Origin: Pseudomonas sp. UBA6562
GTDB lineage: Bacteria > Pseudomonadota > Gammaproteobacteria > Pseudomonadales > Pseudomonadaceae
Direction: 5' to 3'
NCBI RefSeq assembly: GCF_002434265.1
Contig: NZ_DJJS01000001.1
Coordinates: 1 to 64,000 of the forward strand
DNA length: 64,000 bases
The translations under genes and the position numbers were made by a program. Shown piece after piece: positions 35,925 through 45,742 of the stretch (the first letter of the stretch is position 1; each line of letters begins with the position of its first letter). The notes below the pieces were generated by a model. It saw only the letters and a program-made list of their open reading frames with translations, made no database searches and was not told where the DNA came from.

Positions 35925-36484
35925 ACAAAATGCCGCAGGGTAGGGGGCTTTCAAGGAGTCCCCGGTAACTGCGGCAACCAGCCCGAAAGACCTTGCGGGA
36001 GCGCTGAAAGCCGCATAGCCAAAGGCTTTCAGGGGCTTAAGAGGGGGTGCGACAAACTGTCGCAAAGTTGATTTTGCATGGCCTATTGTTACGGTTTATG
36101 TAAAGGACTGTTGCTCAATAAGTCATAGTCACCGTCTGGCTAGCTAACTACAATCGCCCCCAATTTCCGTTCGGCAACTGCTTGCGAGTCGCAGGATAGA
36201 AGGAAGCCTCAGCGCTCCTTTTTGCTGACTTCGTCAAGTTTCGCCTGCGGCGATTCCGGGCGGATACCCCTCCGCGTTTTTCTCGCACCAAATGGACTTG
36301 GTCTGCAGCACAGGCCGTTTGCCTATAGTACCTAAAGCACCGTCGAACACGTTCCTCGCCAAATCCTGCAGTCGGATCATTGGCCGGCGCGTATTCGAGC
36401 TAAGAAATGCTGGCGTTTGGCAGGAAGGAACGTCGGCTACCAAAACACAATTGCATTGAAGCAAGCTGATCTAGAGGTCGTGAG
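35925..36484. other. Long leader / intergenic region of the cyo operon
   Basis: About 560 bases without a supported gene. CTGAAAGCC (36004-36012) pairs with GGCTTTCAG (36024-36032) and may end dsbB transcription. TTGCAT (36074-36079) and TATGTA (36097-36102), 17 bases apart, could be a weak cyo promoter. The long stretch to cyoA suggests several regulatory inputs. No perfect ANR/FNR box (TTGAT-N4-ATCAA) was found, only a left half TTGAT at 36068. Confidence 0.45.
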
Positions 36485-37429
36485 ATGAGTAAAAAGCGTT
36501 ACCCCAGACTGTTTGGCATATTGCCCGTTTTAGGCATGCTTTTACTCAGTGGGTGCAACTGGACCCTGCTCGACCCCAAGGGCCAGGTCGGCATTGAGCA
36601 AAAGAACCTGATCCTGATCGCAACCGGCCTGATGCTGCTTGTGGTAGTGCCGGTCATCATCATGACCCTGGCCTTTGCCTGGAAGTATCGCGCTTCCAAC
36701 AAGTCGGCCACCTACACCCCCGACTGGTCGCACTCGACCAAGATCGAGGCCGCGGTGTGGATCATCCCGATCCTGATCATCATCGCCCTGGGTTATGTCA
36801 CCTATCTGTCCACGCACCGCCTGGACCCGTACCGTCCGCTCGACTCCGACGTCAAGCCGGTGCAGATCGACGTGGTCGCGCTAGACTGGAAATGGCTGTT
36901 CATCTATCCCGAGCAAGGCATTGCCACGGTGAACAAGATCAACTTCCCGGCCAACACCCCGATCAATTTCCGCGTCACCTCCGACGCCGTGATGAACTCG
37001 TTCTTCATCCCGGGCCTGGGTGGCCAGATCTACGCGATGGCGGGCATGACCACCAAGCTGCACCTGATCGCCAACGAGGAAGGTGTATTCGACGGTATCA
37101 GCGCCAACTACAGCGGCGCCGGTTTCACCGGCATGAAGTTCAAGGCGACCGCCACTTCCCAGGCTGACTTCGATGCATGGGTCGCCGAAGTGAAGCGTTC
37201 GCCGTTGAAGCTGGACAAGGCCACCTACGACGCCTTGGCCAAACCTACTGAAAACAATCCAGTCGTGCTGTACAGCGAGGCATCGCCTGAGCAGTTCCAG
37301 CTGATCGTCGACAAGTACGAAGGCATGAACCGCGGCCGTGTTAGCCACGAAAAAGAAGGCAGCAAGGATCTGGCCACAACCCAGGGTGTGGATTCGAGTA
37401 AGCAACCAGCTGCCGGGGCAGAGGAGTAA
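36485..37429 (+). CDS. cyoA: Cytochrome bo3 ubiquinol oxidase subunit II
   Basis: A 314-residue lipoprotein subunit of the terminal oxidase in the inner membrane. The lipobox LLSGC places the acylated Cys at residue 24. Two transmembrane helices follow (about 40-62 and 85-107), then the periplasmic cupredoxin-like domain ([21 protein letters not shown]). CuA ligands are missing, as expected for a quinol oxidase. It is the first gene of cyoABCDE; cyoB starts three bases after its stop. Confidence 0.97.
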   Translation: MSKKRYPRLFGILPVLGMLLLSGCNWTLLDPKGQVGIEQKNLILIATGLMLLVVVPVIIMTLAFAWKYRASNKSATYTPDWSHSTKIEAAVWIIPILIIIALGYVTYLSTHRLDPYRPLDSDVKPVQIDVVALDWKWLFIYPEQGIATVNKINFPANTPINFRVTSDAVMNSFFIPGLGGQIYAMAGMTTKLHLIANEEGVFDGISANYSGAGFTGMKFKATATSQADFDAWVAEVKRSPLKLDKATYDALAKPTENNPVVLYSEASPEQFQLIVDKYEGMNRGRVSHEKEGSKDLATTQGVDSSKQPAAGAEE

Positions 37430-37432
37430 GAG

Positions 37433-39451
37433 ATGTTCGGTAAATTAAGTCTGGAGGCGATACCGTATCACGAGCCGATCGTGATGGTGACGCTTGCCAT
37501 CATCGCGCTCGGCGGTATCGCTGTGGCAGGTGGCATCACCTACTTCCGCAAGTGGAACTACTTGTGGAGCGAGTGGCTGACTTCGGTCGACCACAAGAAG
37601 ATCGGCGTGATGTACATCATCGTCGCCATGGTCATGCTGCTGCGCGGCTTCGCCGACGCCATCATGATGCGTTCCCAGCAAGCCCTCGCCACCGGCGGCT
37701 CCGAAGGCTACCTGCCGCCTGAGCACTATGACCAGATCTTCACCGCCCACGGTGTGATCATGATCATCTTCATGGCGATGCCGTTCTTCACCGGCCTGAT
37801 GAACCTGGCCCTGCCTCTGCAGATCGGTGCGCGCGACGTTGCCTTCCCGTTCCTGAACTCCCTGAGCTTCTGGCTGCTGGTTGCAGGCGTCATCCTGGTG
37901 AACGTCTCCCTGGGTGTCGGCGAGTTCGCCAAGACCGGTTGGGTCGCGTATCCGCCGCTGTCCGGCATCGAGTACAGTCCGGGGGTAGGCGTCGACTACT
38001 ACATCTGGGCGCTACAGCTATCGGGTCTAGGCACGACGCTCACCGGCGTGAACTTCCTGGTCACCGTGGCCAAGATGCGCGCGCCTGGCATGAAACTGAT
38101 GGACATGCCGATCTTCACCTGGACCTGCACCTGGGCCAACGTCCTGATCGTGGCTTCGTTCCCGATCCTGACCGCCGCACTGGCGCTGCTGACCGTTGAC
38201 CGTTATCTGGACTTCCACATCTTCACCAACTCGCTTGGTGGGAACCCGATGATGTACGTCAACCTGTTCTGGGCGTGGGGTCACCCTGAGGTCTACATCC
38301 TGATCCTGCCGGCCTTCGGCGTGTTCTCGGAAGTCACCTCGACGTTCTCCAGCAAACGCCTGTTCGGCCACCACGCGATGATCTACGCATCGGGTGCGAT
38401 CGCCATCCTCGGCTTTGCGGTCTGGCTGCACCACTTCTTCACCATGGGTGCCGGCGCGAGCGTCAACACCTTCTTCGGCCTGGCGACGATGCTGATCTCC
38501 ATCCCGACCGGTGTGAAGCTGTTCAACTGGCTGTTCACCATGTACCAAGGTCGCGTGCGCTTCACCCCGCCGATGCTGTGGACCCTTGGCTTCATGGTCA
38601 CCTTCTCGATCGGTGGCATGACCGGCGTACTGCTGGCCGTACCGGGCGCGGACTTCGTGCTGCACAACAGCCTGTTCGTGATCGCGCACTTCCACAACGT
38701 GATCATCGGTGGCGCCGTCTTCGGTTACATCGCGGGCTTCGCGTTCTGGTTCCCGAAAGCGTTCGGTTTCACCTTGAACGAGAAGTGGGGCAAGGCAGCG
38801 TTCTGGTTCTGGATCTCCGGCTTCTACGTGGCCTTCATGCCGCTGTACGCGCTGGGCTTCATGGGCATGACCCGTCGTCTGAACCACACCGACAACCCAC
38901 TGTGGGAACCCTACCTGTACGTCGCCGTCGCCGGCGCCGCGCTGATCGCTTGCGGTATCGCCTGCCAGCTGATCCAGCTCTACGTATCGGTTCGCGACCG
39001 CAACCAGAACCTGGACGTGTCGGGCGACCCATGGGGCGGCCGTACCCTGGAATGGTCGACTTCGTCGCCACCACCGTTCTACAACTTCGCCACCATGCCG
39101 GAAAAAGTCGGCCTGGACGCCTGGCACGAAGCCAAGGATGCGGGCGTTGCGTACAAGGCTCCGGCCAAGTACGAAGCGATCCACATGCCGAACAACACCT
39201 CGACCGGTGTGTTCATGGGCCTCTTGCTGGCGGTCTTCGGTTTCGCCTTCGTCTGGCACATCTGGTGGCTGGTCGGCGTCAGCCTGGTCGCGACCATCGC
39301 AGTCTTCGTTCGCCACGCTGCACGTGACGACCAGGGCTACATGGTTCCTGCCGAGGAAGTGGCGCGCATCGAAGGTGAACGTCAACGGGCCCTGCAGCTC
39401 GCCGGCGTACCTACCGGTAGCGCTCGTGTCGAAACGTTTGAACGGGTTTAA
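37433..39451 (+). CDS. cyoB: Cytochrome bo3 ubiquinol oxidase subunit I
   Basis: A 672-residue catalytic subunit with about 15 helices that oxidises ubiquinol, reduces O2 and pumps protons. Family motifs are seen: heme b ligand region [15 protein letters not shown], the CuB/Tyr loop [25 protein letters not shown] and the heme o3/b ligand pair in [17 protein letters not shown]. The length matches E. coli CyoB (663). It sits between cyoA and cyoC with three-base gaps. Confidence 0.98.
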   Translation: MFGKLSLEAIPYHEPIVMVTLAIIALGGIAVAGGITYFRKWNYLWSEWLTSVDHKKIGVMYIIVAMVMLLRGFADAIMMRSQQALATGGSEGYLPPEHYDQIFTAHGVIMIIFMAMPFFTGLMNLALPLQIGARDVAFPFLNSLSFWLLVAGVILVNVSLGVGEFAKTGWVAYPPLSGIEYSPGVGVDYYIWALQLSGLGTTLTGVNFLVTVAKMRAPGMKLMDMPIFTWTCTWANVLIVASFPILTAALALLTVDRYLDFHIFTNSLGGNPMMYVNLFWAWGHPEVYILILPAFGVFSEVTSTFSSKRLFGHHAMIYASGAIAILGFAVWLHHFFTMGAGASVNTFFGLATMLISIPTGVKLFNWLFTMYQGRVRFTPPMLWTLGFMVTFSIGGMTGVLLAVPGADFVLHNSLFVIAHFHNVIIGGAVFGYIAGFAFWFPKAFGFTLNEKWGKAAFWFWISGFYVAFMPLYALGFMGMTRRLNHTDNPLWEPYLYVAVAGAALIACGIACQLIQLYVSVRDRNQNLDVSGDPWGGRTLEWSTSSPPPFYNFATMPEKVGLDAWHEAKDAGVAYKAPAKYEAIHMPNNTSTGVFMGLLLAVFGFAFVWHIWWLVGVSLVATIAVFVRHAARDDQGYMVPAEEVARIEGERQRALQLAGVPTGSARVETFERV

Positions 39452-39454
39452 TCA

Positions 39455-40078
39455 ATGTCCAGTCATGTAATCCACGCTGGTGATCATGGTCACGACCATG
39501 GTCACGACGATCACCACCACGACTCGGGCCAGATGACCGTCTTCGGTTTCTGGCTCTACCTGATGACCGACTGCATCCTGTTTGCGTCGCTCTTCGCCAC
39601 CTACGCGGTGCTGTCCGGCAGTTTTGCCGGCGGCCCGTCGGGTCACGACATCTTCGAACTGCCGTTCGTGGCCGTCGAAACCGGGTTGCTGCTGCTGTCC
39701 AGTATCACCTTCGGCTTCGCCATGCTGCAGATGTTCAAGGGCAACAAGGGCGGTGTGCTGGGCTGGTTGGCCGTCACCTTCCTGTTCGGTGCCGGCTTCA
39801 TCGGGATGGAAGTCTACGAGTTCCACCACCTGATCAACGAAGGCTTCGGTCCGACCCGTAGCGGCTTCCTGTCGGGCTTCTTCGCCCTGGTAGGCACCCA
39901 CGGTCTGCACGTGACTTCGGGCCTGATCTGGATGGCGGTACTGATGTACCAGCTCCAGACCCAAGGCATCACCCCGAGCGTCAAGACCCGCATGAGCTGC
40001 CTGAGCCTGTTCTGGCACTTCCTGGACGTGGTCTGGATCTGCGTCTTCACCGTCGTCTACCTGCTGGGGGTTCTGTAA
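39455..40078 (+). CDS. cyoC: Cytochrome bo3 ubiquinol oxidase subunit III
   Basis: A 207-residue five-helix membrane subunit of the bo3 oxidase. It has a histidine-rich N-terminus ([17 protein letters not shown]), more pronounced than in E. coli CyoC, which could bind metal. The core [21 protein letters not shown] and [14 protein letters not shown] match subunit III. The stop shares one base with the cyoD start (TAATG). Confidence 0.96.
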   Translation: MSSHVIHAGDHGHDHGHDDHHHDSGQMTVFGFWLYLMTDCILFASLFATYAVLSGSFAGGPSGHDIFELPFVAVETGLLLLSSITFGFAMLQMFKGNKGGVLGWLAVTFLFGAGFIGMEVYEFHHLINEGFGPTRSGFLSGFFALVGTHGLHVTSGLIWMAVLMYQLQTQGITPSVKTRMSCLSLFWHFLDVVWICVFTVVYLLGVL

Positions 40079-40419
40079 TGGCCAATGCACACGACACGCA
40101 CCACGAAGACAACCACGGTAGCGTGAAGTCTTACGCCATCGGCTTCGTGTTGTCGGTGATCCTGACCGCGATTCCGTTCGCGATGGCGATGTACCCGGGC
40201 ATGTTCAACCTGACCAAGAGCACGACCATCATGGTCATCGTCGCGCTCGCCGTGGTCCAGGTCGTGGTTCACCTGTTCTACTTCCTGCACATGGACCGCT
40301 CGAAGCAACAACGCAACAACCTGACGACGTTCCTCTTCACCGTCATGGTGATCGCACTGTTGGTCGGCCTGTCGCTGTGGATCATCTTCAGCATCCACTT
40401 CGAAATGATGGCCAAGTGA
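40078..40419 (+). CDS. cyoD: Cytochrome bo3 ubiquinol oxidase subunit IV
   Basis: A 113-residue three-helix subunit that assists assembly of the CuB site. The pattern GSVKSYAIGFVLSVILTAIPF and VHLFYFLHMDRSKQQRNN are diagnostic for CyoD. It has a short His-rich N-terminus. It overlaps cyoC by one base and is followed 11 bases later by cyoE. Confidence 0.96.
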   Translation: MANAHDTHHEDNHGSVKSYAIGFVLSVILTAIPFAMAMYPGMFNLTKSTTIMVIVALAVVQVVVHLFYFLHMDRSKQQRNNLTTFLFTVMVIALLVGLSLWIIFSIHFEMMAK

Positions 40420-40430
40420 GGTAAGACTGC

Positions 40431-41318
40431 ATGTCCGTGAAGCACTTCATCCAGATCACCAAGCCCGGCATCATTTTCGGCAACGTGATTTCCGTGGCAG
40501 GCGGTTTCTTTCTGGCTGCCAAGGGCCACGTCGACTTCATGCTGCTGCTGGCAGTGATCGTCGGCACGTGCCTGGTAGTGGCTTCCGGCTGTGCATTCAA
40601 CAACTGCATCGACCGCGACATCGACCAGAAGATGGAGCGTACGAAGAACCGCGTCATGGTCCAGGGCGGCATGTCCCTGACCGTGGCGCTGGTCTACGCG
40701 ACGCTGCTGGGCGTGGCCGGCTTCGGCCTGCTGTACGTCCAGGCCAACCCGCTGGCGGCCTACTGCGCGCTGGCAGGCTTCGTGGTCTACGTCGGCTTCT
40801 ACAGCCTGTGGTTGAAGCGCAAATCGGTGCACGGCACCCTGGTCGGCAGCCTGTCCGGTGCCATGCCTCCGGTGATCGGCTACTGCGCCGTGAGCAACAG
40901 TTTCGACCTGGCCGCCGTGACCCTGCTGGTGATGTTCAGCCTGTGGCAGATGCCGCACAGCTTCGCCATCGCCATCTTCCGCTTCAACGACTACCGCGCC
41001 GCCAACATTCCGGTGTTGCCGGTGGCGCGTGGCGTGTTGGCCGCGAAGAAGCAGATCCTGCTGTACATCCTGGCCTTCGTGCTCGCCACCCTCATGCTGA
41101 CCCTCGGCGGTTACGCCGGCATCGGCTACCTGGTGGTGGCGGCGGCGATGGGCCTGTACTGGCTGTACATGGCCTGGGGCGGCTACAAGGCCCAGGACGA
41201 CAGCAAGTGGGCACGCAAGGTGTTCGGCTTCTCCATCCTCACCGTCATGGCCTTGAGCCTGATGATGTCGGTGGACAGTCAGACCGCCGCCGATGTGCTG
41301 ATGACCTACGCGCGGTAA
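40431..41318 (+). CDS. cyoE: Protoheme IX farnesyltransferase (heme O synthase)
   Basis: A 295-residue UbiA-superfamily prenyltransferase that attaches a farnesyl group to heme B to give heme O for the oxidase. The two aspartate-rich motifs are [15 protein letters not shown] and the weaker one around FRFNDYRAA. About nine helices are predicted. The motif [16 protein letters not shown] at the N-terminus is typical. It is the last gene of the operon, before a strong terminator. Confidence 0.97.
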   Translation: MSVKHFIQITKPGIIFGNVISVAGGFFLAAKGHVDFMLLLAVIVGTCLVVASGCAFNNCIDRDIDQKMERTKNRVMVQGGMSLTVALVYATLLGVAGFGLLYVQANPLAAYCALAGFVVYVGFYSLWLKRKSVHGTLVGSLSGAMPPVIGYCAVSNSFDLAAVTLLVMFSLWQMPHSFAIAIFRFNDYRAANIPVLPVARGVLAAKKQILLYILAFVLATLMLTLGGYAGIGYLVVAAAMGLYWLYMAWGGYKAQDDSKWARKVFGFSILTVMALSLMMSVDSQTAADVLMTYAR

Positions 41319-41337
41319 CGACAGTGCGGTAATCGAA

Positions 41338-41366
41338 AACCCTGGCCTGGTGCCAGGGTTTTTTTA
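41338..41366 (+). terminator. Intrinsic terminator of cyoABCDE
   Basis: AACCCTGGC (41338-41346) and GCCAGGGTT (41352-41360) form a 9-bp stem with a five-base loop, followed by TTTTT. Confidence 0.92.
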
Positions 41367-41442
41367 TGCGCGCGATTCCCTCTGCGGTAACGGCGAAAAT
41401 CGCTTCAGTCTTGCGTCTCCCTACCGAACAGGACGCAAACCC

Positions 41443-42570
41443 ATGAGCGTATTCACCGTATATTTCTGTGGCACCGGCTCGCAGAGCTTCGATGCCCACA
41501 ACGCCAACTACTGGAACGGCGAGCTGGTCTCGACCCTGGCCAGCCACGACCAGGGCCGCGAGTTCGCCGACTGGATCGTCATGGACGGGCCCGGCAGCGG
41601 CAATCTTCAGGACGACCAGCTGTTCGTCGAACCCGGCCGCTACTTCAATTGGACCGGCCAGCTGTTCGGCAAGGGCTGGGAGGAAAACGTCCAGCATGCC
41701 CTGCAGGTCATCAAGGGCAAGGCCGATTGGCAGCGCCAGCACTTGAGCGAAGAGGAGTATCAGAAGCTGCAAAGCGCAGGCGTCGAAATCCCGCCGCCCA
41801 GCGAAACGGGCAGCTGGTTCTGGCGCACCTACGACTACGGCGAACGCAAGACCACGCCACAGCAGTTGCAGGAACAGATCATCAAGCAGTTCCGCAAGCC
41901 GGTGATTCCCGAGCAGGTGAATCTGGTCGGCTGGAGCCGGGGCGGGATCAGTTGCCATATGCTGGCCAATGCCATGGCTCAGGATCCGGAGTTGAGCGCG
42001 GTGCCGGTGAACATCTTCGCCATCGATCCGGTGCCGGGGGTGGGCAACATGAGCACCGAGCGGGTCGAGCTGGCAGGGAACGTCAAGGAGTACGTGGGCT
42101 TCTACTCGCGCGACGAGCGTTCCAAGGGATTCGCCTGCGTGGTTCCCAAGGCCAAGCCGACGACGCACCTGCACGTCTATCCCATGCCCGGCCGCCACGC
42201 CACGCTGGTCGGCAATGCTTCGATACACGGCGACGCCGAAGGCGATCAGCTGAAAGAACCGGGCTTGGTGGTGCGGCATTTCGCTGAGGTGTGTCTTGCG
42301 CGGTGGGGCGTCAAACTCGACAAGACATTGGATCTGGATGATGGGCAGGTGATGGCCCACCACCAGCGCATGACTCAGGACGACGAGCAGTACGTGGCCA
42401 TGCGTACGGTGTCCTACACGATGCTGACCGAAGGGGAGGTGGACGATCGATTGGTGCACCTAGGCAGCGAAGACACCGCCTTCAGCCACATCACCGGCGA
42501 ATCGCTGGAGCCTTCGGAGGGGCTGCACGCGACTCAGATCAGCATGGACAGTTACCGTTACCTGCGTTGA
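41443..42570 (+). CDS. Putative alpha/beta serine hydrolase (lipase-like)
   Basis: A 375-residue protein without signal peptide or membrane helix. GWSRGG at residues 163-168 (Ser165) is a GxSxG nucleophile elbow preceded by the strand VNLVG. D195 in IFAIDPVPG and H252 in PGRHATL are plausible partners, so a catalytic triad can be drawn. The N-terminus VYFCGTGSQSFDAHN and DGPGSG recall the DGT-type start of DUF2235/Tle-like enzymes, some of which are type VI lipase effectors. No immunity-like gene follows, so an effector role is only a possibility. The start at 41443 is chosen because upstream sequence is mostly terminator. The precise family is not recognised. Confidence 0.6.
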   Translation: MSVFTVYFCGTGSQSFDAHNANYWNGELVSTLASHDQGREFADWIVMDGPGSGNLQDDQLFVEPGRYFNWTGQLFGKGWEENVQHALQVIKGKADWQRQHLSEEEYQKLQSAGVEIPPPSETGSWFWRTYDYGERKTTPQQLQEQIIKQFRKPVIPEQVNLVGWSRGGISCHMLANAMAQDPELSAVPVNIFAIDPVPGVGNMSTERVELAGNVKEYVGFYSRDERSKGFACVVPKAKPTTHLHVYPMPGRHATLVGNASIHGDAEGDQLKEPGLVVRHFAEVCLARWGVKLDKTLDLDDGQVMAHHQRMTQDDEQYVAMRTVSYTMLTEGEVDDRLVHLGSEDTAFSHITGESLEPSEGLHATQISMDSYRYLR

Positions 42571-42745
42571 GGTGGGCGCCCCGGCTCAGCATCAAAAGAA
42601 GATTCGATGAAAAGGCCTGAATTAACGGATTAAACAGGAAATATTTCTTTGCAAAGGTGGTCGAGCAGCAGTATCGTCTGTTTCGGCCACCGCAGTGGCC
42701 AACGTCGCTCGGACGGTTCCGGGCGCTTACGTCTTAGAGGCTTCC

Positions 42746-43954
42746 ATGGCTGATACCCCTTCGCCGCGCCGTTTCGCGCGCATCGATCGTCTTCCTCCCT
42801 ACGTCTTCAACATCACCGCCGAACTCAAGATGGCCGCCCGCCGCCGTGGCGAGGACATCATCGACCTGAGCATGGGCAACCCCGACGGCGCCACGCCGCC
42901 GCACATCGTCGAGAAACTGGTGCAGGTCGCGCAGCGTGACGACACCCACGGCTATTCCACCTCTCGCGGTATCCCACGCCTGCGCCGTGCCATTTCCCGC
43001 TGGTACAAGGACCGCTACGCCGTCGACATCGACCCGGACGACGAAGCCATCGTCACCATCGGCTCCAAGGAAGGCCTGGCGCACCTGATGCTGGCCACCC
43101 TCGACCAAGGCGACACGGTGCTGGTGCCCAACCCCAGCTACCCCATCCACATCTACGGCGCGGTGATCGCCGGTGCCCAGGTGCGTTCGGTGCCGTTGGT
43201 GCCGGGGGTGGACTTCTTCAACGAGCTGGAACGGGCGATCCGCGAGTCGATCCCCAAGCCGAAGATGATGATCCTGGGCTTCCCCTCCAACCCCACTGCG
43301 CAGTGCGTCGAGCTGGACTTCTTCGAGCGCGTGGTGGCGCTGGCCAAGCAGTACAACGTGCTGGTGATCCACGACCTGGCCTACGCCGACATCGTCTACG
43401 ACGGCTGGAAAGCGCCGTCGATCATGCAAGTGCCCGGCGCCAAGGACATCGCAGTGGAGTTCTTCACCTTGTCCAAGAGCTACAACATGGCCGGCTGGCG
43501 CATCGGCTTCATGGTCGGCAACCCCGAGCTGGTCAGCGCCCTGGCGCGGATCAAGAGCTACCACGACTACGGCACCTTCACGCCCTTGCAGGTGGCGGCC
43601 ATCGCGGCCCTGGAAGGCGACCAACAATGTGTGCGCGACATCGCCGAGCAGTACCGCCAGCGGCGCAACCTGCTGGTCAAGGGGCTGCACGAGCTGGGCT
43701 GGATGGTCGAGAACCCTAAGGCGTCGATGTACGTCTGGGCCAAGATTCCCGAGGCCTATGCGCACCTGGGTTCGCTAGAGTTCGCCAAGAAGCTGCTGGC
43801 CGAGGCCAAGGTCTGCGTGTCGCCGGGCATCGGTTTCGGTGATTATGGCGACGACCACGTGCGCTTCGCCCTGATCGAGAACCAGGACCGCATCCGCCAG
43901 GCCATCCGCGGCATCCGGCAGATGTTCCGGGCCGATGGCTTGATCCACAAGTAA
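42746..43954 (+). CDS. alaC: Alanine-synthesizing aminotransferase AlaC
   Basis: A 402-residue class I/II PLP aminotransferase that converts pyruvate to alanine with glutamate as amino donor. [12 protein letters not shown] and [13 protein letters not shown] are family segments, and the PLP lysine is in [15 protein letters not shown]. The ATG at 42746 follows AGAGG. A GTG-type frame extends upstream to 42695 but is not needed. AlaC is usually close to threonine or methionine pathway genes in pseudomonads; here it stands alone before a strong hairpin. Confidence 0.9.
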   Translation: MADTPSPRRFARIDRLPPYVFNITAELKMAARRRGEDIIDLSMGNPDGATPPHIVEKLVQVAQRDDTHGYSTSRGIPRLRRAISRWYKDRYAVDIDPDDEAIVTIGSKEGLAHLMLATLDQGDTVLVPNPSYPIHIYGAVIAGAQVRSVPLVPGVDFFNELERAIRESIPKPKMMILGFPSNPTAQCVELDFFERVVALAKQYNVLVIHDLAYADIVYDGWKAPSIMQVPGAKDIAVEFFTLSKSYNMAGWRIGFMVGNPELVSALARIKSYHDYGTFTPLQVAAIAALEGDQQCVRDIAEQYRQRRNLLVKGLHELGWMVENPKASMYVWAKIPEAYAHLGSLEFAKKLLAEAKVCVSPGIGFGDYGDDHVRFALIENQDRIRQAIRGIRQMFRADGLIHK

Positions 43955-43960
43955 AGCATC

Positions 43961-43994
43961 GGCCTCGCCACGGATGCCGACCCGTGGCGAGGCC
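43961..43994. terminator. 13-bp hairpin downstream of alaC
   Basis: GGCCTCGCCACGG (43961-43973) and CCGTGGCGAGGCC (43982-43994) pair around an eight-base loop, seven bases after the alaC stop. No T run follows. It may be a 3' stabilising hairpin or a REP-like remnant. Confidence 0.55.
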
Positions 43995-44117
43995 GCTCGA
44001 CCAGCCATCGGCTGCCCATTTATTTTTCATCGCCCCTCTTCTCAGCCGCCTGGGCTTGGATTACAAAGAGCGGCGGGCCAGACCCGCTTCCCTCAATCCT
44101 TCCCCCTCCGTGGCATC

Positions 44118-44504
44118 ATGTCCGAAAACAACCCTTGCCTTGACTGCGGCGCCTGCTGCGGGTACTTCCGTGTGTCCTTCTTCTGGGGCGAATGCCAGTC
44201 GTCCGGCGGCTTGGTGCCCGACGATCTGGTGGTGCAGATCAGCCCGTCGCGGGTGGCCATGATCGGCACCGACGCCAAGCCCTGTCGTTGTACCAGCCTG
44301 CAAGGCGAGATCGGCAAGCAGGTCGGCTGCAGCATCTACGCCAACCGCTCGACGCCCTGCCGGGAGTTCGAAGCGTCGTGGGTCGACGGCGTGCACAACC
44401 CCAGTTGCGACAAGGCACGCGCCGCCTACGGCCTGCCACCGCTGACGCCGCCCGGCGCCAACGAGCCGCACTGGCCGGACGACGACGGCGCGCGCGTGGC
44501 GTAG
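44118..44504 (+). CDS. YkgJ family cysteine cluster protein
   Basis: A 128-residue protein with the family cysteine pattern: CLDCGACCGYF at the N-terminus, then CRCTS, CSIY and CREFE further on, with a last Cys in NPSCDKA. The family likely binds a metal or Fe-S/zinc centre; its function is unknown. The ATG at 44118 gives the cysteine cluster directly after a short leader. It is followed by the GNAT gene in the same direction. Confidence 0.85.
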   Translation: MSENNPCLDCGACCGYFRVSFFWGECQSSGGLVPDDLVVQISPSRVAMIGTDAKPCRCTSLQGEIGKQVGCSIYANRSTPCREFEASWVDGVHNPSCDKARAAYGLPPLTPPGANEPHWPDDDGARVA

Positions 44505-44620
44505 CACGGGCGTGGCGGGGTAGCATCGGCGTGTCCATTCGACCAAGGCCGGGACGCCCGGCGCGCCCGGTCGGCCGACACTACCCGGTCACACGACCGC
44601 ACATGCCAAGGAGGTCCGGC

Positions 44621-45184
44621 TTGACCCAGCTTCGCAGTTTCCCCCTCGATCTCTGCCTGGAAAGCCCGCGCCTGCAACTGCGCCCCATGACCCAGGCCGA
44701 CGCGCCGGCCTGGCTGACCATCATGGCCGACCCGCAGGTGATGCGATATTGGCACCACGCGCCGTGGCAAAGCGTGGTCGAGGCGCAGGCCGCGTTGGCA
44801 GACGACCACCGGGCCTACCTCGCAGGCCAGCAACTCAAGCTGGGCATGTACCGCCGCGACAATGGCGAACTGATCGGCATGGTGCAGTTGTTCAACCTCG
44901 ACGAGGTGTCGCGCCGTGGCGAGATCGGTTACTGCCTGGCCACGGCCGTGCAGGGGCGCGCCTACATGGACGAAGCCCTGACCTGTTTCATCGACTACCT
45001 GGCCCACACCCTGCAACTGCGCCGTCTGGAGGCCGAGATCGACCCCCGCAACGAGGGCTCGGCGCGTACCTTGGAGCGCCAGGGGTTCGTGCTGGAAGGC
45101 ACCTTGCGGGCGCGTTGGTGCGTGGCGGGGGCGTTGTCCGATTCCGGGCTGTACGGTCTGTTGCTGGAACCGCCGGTGGCCTGA
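44621..45184 (+). CDS. GNAT family N-acetyltransferase (RimJ/RimL-like)
   Basis: A 187-residue acetyltransferase of the RimJ/RimL type. LESPRLQLRPMTQADAPAWL is the typical N-terminus, and EIGYCLATAVQGRAYMDEAL is the beta-4/alpha-3 acetyl-CoA segment. The C-terminal NEGSARTLERQGFVLEGTLR matches the family. The start is TTG at 44621: a full AAGGAGGT (44608-44615) stands five bases before it, and no ATG lies nearby in frame. The substrate (ribosomal protein N-terminus or small molecule) is unknown. Confidence 0.85.
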   Translation: MTQLRSFPLDLCLESPRLQLRPMTQADAPAWLTIMADPQVMRYWHHAPWQSVVEAQAALADDHRAYLAGQQLKLGMYRRDNGELIGMVQLFNLDEVSRRGEIGYCLATAVQGRAYMDEALTCFIDYLAHTLQLRRLEAEIDPRNEGSARTLERQGFVLEGTLRARWCVAGALSDSGLYGLLLEPPVA

Positions 45185-45349
45185 ACGCGGTAGCCGAGGC
45201 GCTGCACCCGGAGCAGGGCAGCGCTACACTGCGCGGTCAGGGCCGATGGCACCCGCATCCACGCGTGCGATCCGCGGCGCCGAATCGACCGGCGCTCGCT
45301 TTTTGCGCGCCGGGCAGACGGCCCTTCCACCCAATCGAAAGGAGTTCAT

Positions 45350-45742
45350 ATGGTTCTTCGTTCCCTGATCGGCGCCGGCCTGGCGTTGCTGCTCACCGCC
45401 ACCGGCGCGCAGGCGGCAGAGGATTCTGCGGCCTACACCCAATGCATCGACACCGCCTCCAGCACGACGCTGATGCTGACCTGCATCCAGACCGAGCACG
45501 AAGCCCAGGACAAGCGCCTCAATGCCGCTTACAAACAACTGATGGGCAAGCTCGACACCGAGCAGAAGCAGACCCTGCGCACGGTCCAGCGAAGCTGGCT
45601 GGCTTACCGTGATGCCAATTGCAGCTTCCATGGCAGCCTGGGCGGCGGCACCCTGTCTCGGGTCGATGCCTCGATGTGCGTCAAAGACATGACCCGCGAT
45701 CGCGCCAGCGAACTCGAGCAGCTGGCCAACCCCGAAGGCTAG
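45350..45742 (+). CDS. Lysozyme inhibitor LprI family protein (DUF1311)
   Basis: A 130-residue secreted protein with a signal peptide cleaved after TGAQA. The mature part has LprI-family marks: CIDTASSTTLMLTCIQTEHE, DKRLNAAYKQLM, RTVQRSWLAYRDANC and a final Cys in ASMCVKDM. It is likely periplasmic and stabilised by two disulfides. AAGGAG lies seven bases before the ATG. Its stop shares a CTAG with the convergent bestrophin gene. Confidence 0.88.
   Translation: MVLRSLIGAGLALLLTATGAQAAEDSAAYTQCIDTASSTTLMLTCIQTEHEAQDKRLNAAYKQLMGKLDTEQKQTLRTVQRSWLAYRDANCSFHGSLGGGTLSRVDASMCVKDMTRDRASELEQLANPEG

Noticed and set aside
36068..36083. ANR/FNR box in front of cyoA.
   Set aside because: Only the left half TTGAT matches; the right half is CATGG instead of ATCAA.
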